Origin: Alligator mississippiensis
Taxonomy: Eukaryota; Chordata; Crocodylia; Alligatoridae
Assembly (NCBI RefSeq): GCF_030867095.1
Contig: NC_081829.1
Location: forward strand, 48,977,036-49,041,035
Reading direction: 5' to 3'
DNA: 64,000 nucleotides
Made by a program: the position numbers and the translations under genes
Part shown: piece by piece, positions 10,697-20,413 of the stretch
Layout of the letters: each line of letters begins with the position of its first letter
Position numbering within the stretch: the stretch's first letter is position 1
Notes under the pieces: model-generated
Told to the model about the DNA's origin: nothing
What the model saw: the letters and a program-made list of their open reading frames with translations, nothing else
The model's database searches: none

Positions 10697-11560
10697 TCAG
10701 AAGCTTCTTCTCATCTCTGGGGTCCACTTCAGGGCTGCCGCGGAGGCTCCGGCCAACACATCCATGAGTGGTGCGGAAAGGCTTGCAAAATATGGTATAA
10801 ACCGGCGATAATAATTAATGAGCCCCAAGAAGAAACGTTGCTGTCTGCGCGTTTGTGGTGCCTGGAATTGCTTTATGGCTATAATCTTAGCGGTGAGGGG
10901 TTGTATCATTTCTTGACCTACCCGAAACCCTAGGTAAGCCATCTCTCTTTCCGCTAGTTTGCATTTCCTGGGGTTGGCTGTTAGTCCCGCTATTTGGAGC
11001 TCTTCCAGGATAGCCCTCAGGACTTCGAGGTGTTGCTCCCAATTGGGGGTAAATATGATGATATCATCTATATAGGCCATTGCATGTGGTGCCAGCAATG
11101 TATCCATTAGCCTCTGGAAGGTGGCAGCTGCACCCTTGAGACCAAAGGGCATCCGTACGAACTCAAATAAGCCCCAAGGGGTTCCAAATGCAGTCTTGGC
11201 ACAATCCAACGGGCGCAAGGGGATTTGCCAATACCCTTTGGCAAGGTTGAGAGTTGATATATATTGCGCTTCACTGATCCTTTAAATGAGGTGGGTAACT
11301 TACGGCATCGAGAAAGTGTCAAAGGTTGTCAGGGCATTCAGTTTCCTAAAATCTATGCATAGGCAAAGTGACCCATTAGGTTTAGCTACTGGCACAATGG
11401 GGCTATGCCATAGGCTTCGTGAGGGTCAAATAATCCCCTGCATTTTTGCTATCTCCTGCTGTATTTTCTGCTGCCACCGCTGGGGTATCGGCCGCCACCT
11501 TTCCCTGACCAGTGTGTCTGGAGGCGTTCTGATCTCATGTTGAATCCCTGTCACCTGCCC
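10697..11560 (-). pseudogene. Reverse transcriptase domain of Gypsy pol, broken
   Basis: The 10697-11218 part is open and contains 'RMPFGLKGAAATFQRLMD' and the catalytic YIDD (11063-11074). A thumb/connection region with 'ANPRKCKLAEREMAYLGF' follows. The N-terminal fingers region (11219-11560) survives only in other frames, with stops. It would copy element RNA into DNA. It lies downstream of integrase in the element's direction, which is the unusual feature of this copy. Confidence 0.85.
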
Positions 11561-11614
11561 CGGGGTTTCTTGGAACACCGCTCGGAACTTCTGTATTAAG
11601 GCTAACAGCTCCCG

Positions 11615-11899
11615 TCATTGTTGACTGTCCAGTTCTTTACTTACTTGCACGGCCTCTTCCCCTGCGGGTCTGCTCAATCCAGGATACAGAGGTCCTAGCT
11701 CCTCCTCTTTCTTATCTTCTTGTGCCATCCACCCCTGTGGGGTTTTCCACTCCTTCAGTAAGTTCATGTGGTAGATTTGGTGTCCCCGGCGATGGTCCGG
11801 TTTGAGTAATTCATAATCAACCGGCCCCACTTGGCGTACTACTGTAAATGGACCCTGCCACATCGCGAGTTGCTTGCTTGAGGCGGTAGGAATCGACAC
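11615..11899 (-). pseudogene. Integrase C-terminal domain (GPY/F module)
   Basis: An open piece with a 'WQGPFTVVRQVGPVDYEL' pattern (Gly-Pro-Phe codons at 11846-11854) and 'YHMNLLKEW' downstream. This is the GPY/F-type module that ends many Ty3/Gypsy integrases. It follows the catalytic core and precedes reverse transcriptase. An acidic tail after it may be a linker to reverse transcriptase. Confidence 0.75.
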
Positions 11900-11979
11900 C
11901 AGAACACTGTCCCTGGGCTGGAAGGGTCGGACTCTTGCCCTTTTATTATAATGGGTTTCCTGTCACTCCTGGGTGTTCC

Positions 11980-12975
11980 TCACATTCTGGCCTGCGATCC
12001 GTTTGACCTTCTGGATCCAATCCTGCAATCATGGCGGTATCTTTCCGCGGATACTCCTAGTCCCATCGGCCGTTCCCATTCCTCCCTGACGACCTGTAAC
12101 AACCCCCTGGGACTGTGGCCATACACTAACTGGAACAGGGAGTATTGTGTTGACTCTTGGGGGGCATCCCGCAGGGCAAACAACAAGGGCCTGAGGATGG
12201 AATCCCACCGCCAGGGATCTTCTTGTGAGCAGCGCCTGGGCAATCACTTGATTGTGCTATTCAGTCTCTCCACCAGACCGTTCATTTGGGGATGGTAAAC
12301 TGAGGTCTTCAACTGATGGTGATGCTGAGGGTTTTACAAAGGGCCTTCATCACTCCAGACATAAAATTTGCCCCTGGTCTGTAAGTATTTCTTGGGGTAA
12401 GCCCACCCGTGCTATCCACCTGAGCAGTTCTTTTGCCACTCTTGTTGCTGTAATTGACCTCAGCAGAACCACTTCCGGGAACCAAGTGACATAGTCCACC
12501 AAAACCAAAATGTATTGATAGCCATTATGTGGCTTCAGGAGAGGGCCTACTATGTCCAGTGTGACTCTGGAAAATGGGGTTTCTATTATTGGCATGGGGT
12601 GCAAGGTCCACTCTTGAGCCCTTTGGCACTGTGGGCAGGCGGCCTTCCACCTTTCCACATCCTTGTGCAGAAGGGGCCAAAAAAATTCTTGGATCAGCCT
12701 AGCCCTGGTCTTAAAGCATCCCAAATGACCTCCCATTGTGGAGTCATGAGCCAATCTCCATATGGCATGCTGGAACGAGGCCGGGACTACCAACTGCCTC
12801 CCTTTCAAGGTGCCCCCCTTGCTCCGTTGCACCCGATACCCCCAATTACCTCAAACCCGTCGTGCCTCCTTGACATTCCCTCTTCAGGGTTTTTGGCCCT
12901 CAGCTGCTGGAGTTCCAGGTCCTCCTGTTGGGCCTGGCGGAACTGGGCTGCACTCACTAGCGACTCCAAATTAAT
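11980..12975 (-). pseudogene. Integrase zinc-binding and catalytic core, broken
   Basis: The H2C2 zinc module is visible with His at residues 29 and 36 and Cys at 66 and 69 of the open piece 12350-12832. The DDE core follows: Asp in 'LDIVGPL', Asp in 'ILTDQG', and Glu in 'LVERLN' (codon 12268-12270, next frame). The region then reads 'LLFALRDAPQESTQYS', typical of Gypsy integrases. At least two frame changes and a stop separate these parts. The start of integrase is fused to the end of the protease frame, around 12960. Confidence 0.85.
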
Positions 12976-13575
12976 GCTGCCTGATGATCCCCCGCTGGAA
13001 GGTGCGGGGCTTTCACCAGCCCAGCCTTCTCCCCTTCTGAGCCGCTTTCTCTCTTCCTCTGTAGCCTGCACCCTTTCAAGCACAGTGAAGAATGGCCCCC
13101 ATTCTCTCCCCAGGATCATCTCACACGCTAAGGATGGGGCCAGTCCTACCCGCAACTCGCCACAGAATTCCATCACCTTAATCAGCAAATAACAGCTCTG
13201 GAACCTCATCTCCCCACCTAGCATACAGGACATTGTGATGAAGCCAGCATCCTCCCTCCTTGTCGGTGGGGCGAGATCAGCCTGGAGTAAAGATTGGGAA
13301 CACCCTGTATCCAGAGTCGCCCGAATGGCCTTGCCCCCTATCCAAGCAGTGACTACAGGGCAGTTCCACCCTCCTTCTTGAGTAGTGAACCCAAAGCTGC
13401 AGTCCATGGGTTCTCCCTTTACCATTTCTTTGCCCTTCTCCCGGGGCAGAAGATATCCTGCTGGCCAGTGGCTCAACTCACTTAGGCCCATCCCGCAGTC
13501 TCGGGAGATGTGCCCCGTCCGCCCACAACGATAACATACCACCCTTTCGGGGGCCCTGTTCTCAGACCTGACCAC
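12976..13575 (-). pseudogene. Gag zinc knuckle plus retropepsin protease
   Basis: This frame carries a CX2CX4HX4C knuckle at 13495-13536, which would be the nucleocapsid part of Gag. An aspartic protease follows: 'ATLDTGCSQSLL' with the active-site DTG at 13303-13311, and 'MILGREW' about 65 residues later in the place of the usual ILG-x-D/E flap-end motif. The frame is offset by -1 from the upstream Gag frame. Because the knuckle belongs to Gag, a one-base indel in the G/C run near 13545-13560 is more likely than programmed frameshifting. Confidence 0.8.
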
Positions 13576-14252
13576 TGCTCCCCTTCATTTGGTAGGCTCT
13601 CCTTCGAGACCTGTAAGCCTCGTCCACTTCCTCTTTCCTTTTTGGAGTTAGCGAAAGCCTCTGCCAAGCGTAGGGCTTCCTCACTGGTCTGCGGTTGGTG
13701 CCTCTGCACCCACCTCTGGGTGTCTTCTTCTAAGTCCCAGAGGAACTGCTCTAGCAAGATTTGGTCCAACACCCCCTCGCGGTCAAACTTGCCCACTGGT
13801 AACCACTTACGAAGCGAGTCCCATAAGGATTGTAATAAGCCCTGGGGTCGCTTAGCTTCTCTTGGCTTTTGGGCCTGAAATGTCTGCCTGTAACTTTCTG
13901 GGGAGATCTCCAGCCGATAGAGTATTGCCGCTTTGATGGCCTCATAGTCCCGGGTCTCCTCTCGTGACAGGGTCCGGTAGGCGGCTTGGGCCTGATCAAT
14001 CACCAATGCATCTAGCTGGTGGCCCCACTGACTACGATCCAGCTCCATCTGGATAGCAGTCCTCTCAAAGGCCTCTATATAAGCTTCAGGGTCATCATCC
14101 CTTGTCATGCGGGGCATCTTGAAAAAAGCAGCATTACGCTGCATCCATTCTTGCTGGTGGGCTCCCTGCAATTGTTACAGCTCCAGCACTTGCCCAATAG
14201 CTTGAATGGCCTGAGTAAGCAACTCGGCATGAGCTATCACCGACGGTTGCAT
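13482..14252 (-). pseudogene. Gypsy Gag with SCAN-like capsid, interrupted
   Basis: I place the start at the ATG on 14250-14252, shortly inside the leader. An ochre stop at 14175-14177 (codon 26) interrupts it, and the frame is then open to 13482. The segment at 13653-13901 has 'ESYRQTF', then 'LLQSLWDSLRKWL', then 'ILLEQFLWDLEEDTQRWV', then 'EEALRLAEAF'. This is the helix order of the vertebrate SCAN domain, which is thought to derive from Gmr1-like Gag capsids. It would have formed the particle shell. The last 20 codons are in the wrong frame because the zinc knuckle lies in the -1 frame. Confidence 0.8.
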
Positions 14253-14319
14253 CTTAGAGATTCTGACCCAGACGTGACCCGTCCTGTTGGTGCCGAAAAG
14301 TTCCCAGCCAGTGCATCGC

Positions 14320-15288
14320 TGTGATGTCGGTTGCCTTATTGGTGGTACCACTTGCTGGCAAGGTATCCCCTCCCCTTGACTCGCCTGCCATGACTTTGGT
14401 GTTAAATTCTTACGAGAGGGTTTCAGTGGAGATCTTCCCAGAGGGGCTCCCCGACACGGCTGTACTCACAGTTGTTAGGCGCGATGTTCCACGGGGCTTC
14501 GCCTCCCCTACACCCCATCCACTCGCCAACCGGTCACGTGCTGGTCGGATGCTAGCCTCGGTCTTTGCAGGCTTGCCCCGTAGTAGGCCTCAGGCGGAGG
14601 GAAGAGCACGCAGCTGAACAACTTAGCCGCCTCGTGTCCCTTCTCTCTCTATTCCTTGGATTTCCCTACTTTCCTTTAGTTGCTTTTCTCCCTATCCTCT
14701 TCAGAAATAATATTCTCCTGGGGAGGAGCGGGATGCGGAGCCACCTCCCCTTCCCCAGCGGTTTCCAGAGAACTCCGAACCCCTCCCCTGCTCTACTTCT
14801 TCTAGGGGAAGCACTGGTCTCTCCTGGCCTGCCTCCAGCAGGGAGCTGCTGTGCTTCCCCTGCTCTGCCTCGGTCAGGGGCTCAAAGGTTGCCCCTGCCT
14901 CGCTTGCCGGTACTGCATGGGCTACAGCATGCCTCTTCCCAGCGGAAGCCTCAGCACGCCAGACGTGCTGCCAGCCAACTCTCTCTCCCTCTGGCTCCCC
15001 CTCCCCATGGGTCCTGTCAGGGCTTTTAAACGTTCCCACAGTGGCCATGCCGGCTGCCGCAATTGGGCCGGCTGCCTTCCACGTGGGGAACAGCTGCTTA
15101 AATAGCCAGCGTAAAGCTGGCTCGTGTGGCCGCAGCTATGGCTGTGGCTGCTGCCGCGGTCCTGGTTCCTGCACCGCCGAATCTGCCGGAGGTAAGTTCC
15201 CTTCTCGGGGGGTCTGTTTCCAGGCTTTGTGCTCCCCGCAGTATTCCCTTGCCTCCTCTCAAGCCCGTGGTGGCACGTCGCTGCCACA
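14320..15288 (-). repeat. 5' LTR of the Gypsy element
   Basis: A 969-bp partner of 9207-10162, starting tgtgatgtcgg and ending ..tgccaca. The primer-binding site should lie just left of 14320, but the adjacent bases do not start with TGG on the minus strand, so the primer is unclear. Confidence 0.88.
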
Positions 15289-15293
15289 ATGCT
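15289..15293. repeat. Target-site duplication, right copy (atgct)
   Basis: Identical to 9202-9206 and directly outside the 5' LTR. Confidence 0.85.
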
Positions 15294-17074
15294 GAACACT
15301 CAACTCCTGTTAATGAACTCTCAGCTTCTGTTAAAGCCAGCATTGGTCCAGTGTTTGGATACTTGGTATCCACTGAGCTTTTGAAATCTGAACTTCCCCA
15401 AAATTTTAAGATGTAGGATTTTAGGTCTCGAGTACAACCTTTTCTTTGCAAGAGCTAAATTATACCTAGCGACCAATTTATAAGGCACTGTATTCTTAAG
15501 TAAGGAGCACACCAATGATTAATGACACTTGGCCTGTGTGTGAGAACTGTGTCAATACAATTTATCCAAGCTTGACTTCCTCATGATACCACTTTCTATA
15601 CCTCAGTGCTGCTGAAGCTAACGTACACCCTGGAGACTTGAAACAAGGGCAAACACTGAATTTCCATTGGCCAAATGAGGTTCCCCCACCTAAACAAACC
15701 CACCTAGGGCCTCATTTAGTGCCTGTTGAATTCAGTGAGAGTTTTGCCACCAGTTCCCTGGGAGCAGGATGGGGGCAGAAAAAAAGCAATGCAGATGATC
15801 CCCAGCATTGCTTGAGGGAAACTTAATAAACAAACCAGGAATGTAGAACAAGATTCTATGCTGTCCTGCATTTGTATACTCAGTTAATCCAAAAGTGACA
15901 GAGGAACTCAGCCATGAATAGAGAGTTGGGGTTTTGTTCCAGTGCTTACAAATTACTTTGTTCATTAAAGAAATATGGGGATGGGGGAAAAGGAACTCAG
16001 GCTGCTTTAAATAATATGGGCAAATAACCAAATAGAAACCTGTTTGTGCCTGCAATGCTGTAACAATTGTTCATGGATATTTTATCAATATGAGAATATA
16101 ACCTCAGTAAATCTGCCAAGGTCACTGAGACCTAAGGTGAACTGCAGCGTAAATGCAATAACTCAGGATAGAAGTTCTCTGTGGGCAAAATTAACTTATA
16201 TTTGTCAAGGATACTAAAAACATGTCTGACATATTATCTCCATATTCTCCTCCTTTGAAAAAGGTCCTCACCTTTTGAGGTGGTTATATTCACTAGCAAC
16301 AAGTACTGGGTTCTAATGGAAAGAGTATCACCTGTGTACTGTTCAAACAAGAGAGGCTTCTGTTCTGCTACATTGTCCAGCTGTATTAAACTCCTACTTA
16401 CATGTGAGGGGGATGAAAGTATACTACTTACATATTTTGATAATTTGAGATGTGTCCATCCAAATGATCAAAACTAAAGGCCCTCTTAAATCACCTCATC
16501 TAAGCTTTTCTACTATTTGTCATGATCCATTCAGATCTTCTGCAGACCTTCGAAGCCTGAGAGAACTGATAAAATTTCCAGTGTCACTATATCAGACCAA
16601 GCGAAGAGTTAAACAATATTCAAGAACTTCTTGCTGAAAATGGCCTACCGATTTCTGAGAGAACCAAAAGCCTGTTAGCTTGAGCACTGAAGGTGTTATA
16701 CGAGGAGAAGGGAGTCAGAGGTAAGTGAAACCAAACGATATGGAGGTGACAGGTTAAAGCCGACACCCTGAATTTCTCCCAAAAATGAATCGGAAGCTAA
16801 AATATATTATGGCGTAAGGCCAGAGTGCTTCTTGGGAGAAACGCCACTTAACAAGTAAGCAGTTAGATTTGAACTACTTCCAAGCATTTTCAAGGTGAAG
16901 ACCCATGTAGAGTACTTTACAGCTGTCCAAGCTAGATGAGTTAAAGGCAGGAATCGGTGACATGGTTCATAGTTCTAAACAAAAAGTTTGGAAAAGTTTG
17001 CAAAGTTAATGAGCACTTTTGCTATCTAGGTACTTATTTTGCCTCTATTACTACAGTATCTAAGTTCATCATAC

Positions 17075-17260
17075 TCATTAATGAATACATCCTCACAACT
17101 TCATGCTGAAGTTGCCAAATAACCCCATTTTACAGGTGGGAACAGAGGCATGGAGAAAATGAATGACTTGCTCAAAGCCATTCTGGAAGTATATGAGAAT
17201 GGAATTCAGGTCTCCTACAAGTCCCTGCCAAGTGCCATAGCCATAGATTGTCTTTCCTTC
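17075..17260 (+). repeat. MIR-type SINE
   Basis: Shows the MIR core in order: 'ccccattttacaggtggg', 'cagaggcatggagaaaatga', 'tgacttgctcaaagcc', then 'ggaattcaggtctcctac'. This matches the antisense form of the MIR consensus of amniotes. It is degenerate, as expected of an old insertion. Confidence 0.6.
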
Positions 17261-19673
17261 CCTGAATTTTATCAGGTCTGGGGAAGAAGCATTTTTGGCA
17301 GTTGGCCTTCAGATACCAGAGGAAATCCTATCTATCAAAGAAATCACAATGGATCCAGGTCTAGTCTCTCTAATGGAGCAAAGGAAAGATTCCCCTCTTT
17401 GGAAAGGCTTATTTCCAATTAAGTCTTGTGTTTAAAGGGTCTGATCATTAAACTGAAGACCTTCCTTTTGTTTTGCACCTCTGTAGATAAATCTGCTCAT
17501 TGCAGACCCAAACATTTTGACCCCCAGCCTGAGTGAGACACTTACTGATGCCTGGGTCAGATGGCTGAAAGGTGGTGGTCTTGAGTGGCAGTCATAAAGG
17601 ATTGAATTTGGTGGTGAGTTAGAACAGAGTCATGAATCAGTTGCAGTACTGGTGGGATAAATAATATGGATAAATATTTGAACATAAAGTTTCTTATGGA
17701 AGTACTGGGATATTATATTGAAGAGCTATATGCTGCATTTTACTTTTATTGAATAGTTTGGCTTACAAGTGTACCTACTGTAAATGAAGTGGATGACAAC
17801 ACAGCATCTTGGGCACCTACACCCAGTGCATAATGCCTAATTAGCATGTGTCAGAAAAAAAAACAATTAATTAGCACCCTTCAGCAGCCTCATCATCTTG
17901 TGTATTCTGTGTCCTAATGCTTAAAATGGTGGCAATGGCTAACTAATGCTTATTGAATGAACTTTAGTTAAAGCACCCCCACCACCATTTTGAAGCATGG
18001 GACACTGAATTCACGAGACACTGTGGGCACTTTAATTAGATCAGGTCCCTAGAGCCACTCTAATCAAAGTGCCTCCCACCCACCTCGGAGCATGTGTAAA
18101 GACACCCCTTGCGTCTGTGTCATTCTTCTCCCTAACCTATTCTTGGAAGCCAGACTTTTCTACTTCATCATCAGCTGAGACAATTCACATCAACATTACA
18201 AAGGTGTTTGGGCAAGGTATAAATAATACTGTATCTTGCTGAAACTGCAGAGGAATTCAGGTGGACATAATACCCTCCCCCAATACCTTCACCCAACACA
18301 ACTGTCATGTGCCTCCTCACCAGGGATTTTTCTCTTATAAAAAAAATCCTCAATTTTCAGACAGAAAAAAAAATATATATTATTGTTTCATTTTAATCAT
18401 GGAAAAATGTGGATTTTGGGTTACTTTTTTAAATCAGAGAAAGCCAGGATCCATGCTCCTCACAATGTGCCATGCCGCCCCACACACCTGTGTTGTGTCC
18501 CTCATCTCTCAAGGTCCTATGCCACCCCATGCCTCACCAGGTGGATTTCTTAGGCTTCATCTGACTGTATTTTCACTTGATACCCAATTCTAAGATTTGT
18601 TTTCTCCATGTGGAACAGGTGAAAAAAAGCTCATCTTGGAATTGAGTAAATACAGTAGTAATCATATTGGCAATCATATCTGGAACCCAAAGGCTGCACT
18701 TACTTTTCACACAATTTTATACTTGGGGCTGAACACCTAGGTTTATAATCCTGTTTTCCTATTTCTTTTTTTCTTTGATTGATCAACAAAAAGTATTTAT
18801 TATTGCAAGTTAACAAAAATAATAGACAGTAATTGATCAGCTGCAGCTATGTCTTCAAGTTTCTTTCAAAGTCAAGTGAGACCCCCAATACAACAAAACC
18901 CTTCAGTGCCATGCTAAGCTGTTAATGTAGGCTATCTTTGGACAGATGAGAGCCACCTACTAAAACCACCCACATCGATTTCTTCAGTACTCTGTGATGG
19001 AAGATTAATATTCATAGTTCCAGTTGTTGGCACAAACATTACATTAAATTTTATCAAAACCATGTACTACATATGCCCAACATATGATTTTAAACATGAA
19101 ATGCTTATTTCTATACCAAATGTAATTAAAAGCATCAAGCATTTGTCCTCACAAAGGATCCAGTCCTGCAAGCACATATGCCCATGCTTAACTTTATGAA
19201 TGGAATAAGGACTGTAAAGTTAAGCCCATATATAATTGTTTGCAAAGTCAGGGTTTGCAAATTTTGCCTCGTGGGCTTCAACGGACAAGCATCATAAGCA
19301 CTTTTCAAGATAATTTTCCTCTTTAAAAGATTGTTTCTCAGCTTTGAAAAAAGTCCTGGTCCACTTAAAAAAAAATTCCACTCTCCATAATTCAGGAAGA
19401 AAGAGACTTCCTCCATGTTTAGTTAATTGAATTCCCAGTCTGTATCAAACAGAGATACAGAGAAGTTTACTATTAATAAACATGCTGGGCTCTCTCCCAA
19501 AGATAAAGATATTCTTGCCCTCAACAGCTTGCAGTATAAAAAAAGTCCCATTGTCGATCATTTGTAGGACAGTGGCAACCACAAGACTCATGTTGGATCA
19601 AGGCCCTGACTCATGTCAGATCACGGTGCTGCAGAAACACACAGGCTCCTGCCCCCTAAAAAACTTGCGATGA

Positions 19674-19676
19674 AAA

Positions 19677-19707
<31 letters not shown>

Positions 19708-19710
19708 AAT
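19674..19710. repeat. (AAAT)n microsatellite
   Basis: About nine uninterrupted AAAT units. Confidence 0.95.
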
Positions 19711-20398
19711 TGTGAATTATTGAAAAACATCATTTTTAACAGACTCCTCCTTATGCTGCTCAGCATTTTTTAAAACATGGCAGCTCGGAAAGTGATAAGC
19801 ACCTTAAAATAATAGTCTGCAGCGAGAGTGCCTCATTTACAGCTAGGGTCGCCACAATAAACAAACCCTATAATAAAGTAGGAGCAAAACCAGGCAAGGG
19901 ACCAAAAGCAAAACCAAGGTGCTACACAAGCTCCGAGCACTAGAGGTCGCAGGGAAAGCATTGACCCGAGTCACCCGGCTGATTCCTACCCTGAAGCAAT
20001 AGACTTGTTGCTGCCTCACGTTAGCAGCAGCCTGGGCTATGGTATATCATGATGTACATATTAATGATGGGTATGACGGCAGGAGTAAGGACAGAGGTTT
20101 GATTGTTTTTCCCCCCTCTTCCATGGCTGCGATGGATTTGCTGGGAGGAGGGGCACGCTGGCAAAAGAATCCTTGCCTGTAGATGCTGCCCAGGACTAAG
20201 AGTACCTGCTGACCTTGTTGGGGGCTGCGTTGGCTTGGGGCGGGGGCTCATCTCGAGAATCATTAGAGGGGGGTCGCTCAGCCACAGATTTTCCGGGTCA
20301 CAACAATGGCTGGATCCTCTGTGCAGACACAGCCCTGCCCAGTCCTATAGGAGCTAGAGCAGGGTGATTATGATCACTGCATTAATTCTGCAAGGCAT

Positions 20399-20413
20399 CC
20401 CCCCCCCCCCCCC
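20399..20413. repeat. Poly-C run
   Basis: Fifteen consecutive C, followed by an A and then a T/C-rich stretch. Length is prone to sequencing error. Confidence 0.85.

Larger units (their letters stand above)
9207..15288 (-). mobile_element. Ty3/Gypsy element, Gmr1-like, inactive
   Basis: A 6.1-kb element with LTRs at 9207-10162 and 14320-15288, TGT..ACA termini and the duplication atgct. On the minus strand the order is Gag (14252-13482), zinc knuckle, protease (DTG at 13303-13311), integrase (about 12975-11700), reverse transcriptase (about 11560-10700, YIDD at 11063-11074) and RNase H (from about 10690). Integrase before reverse transcriptase is unlike ordinary Gypsy elements. Among Ty3/Gypsy elements it is known from the Gmr1-like group of deuterostomes. 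Coding is broken by stops and frame changes in every gene. The LTRs differ at several percent of sites (about 7% by eye), so this copy is old and cannot be autonomous. Confidence 0.9.

Noticed and set aside
12515..13192. 225-codon frame on the + strand
   Set aside because: Antisense to the protease and integrase of the Gypsy element; no independent domain.
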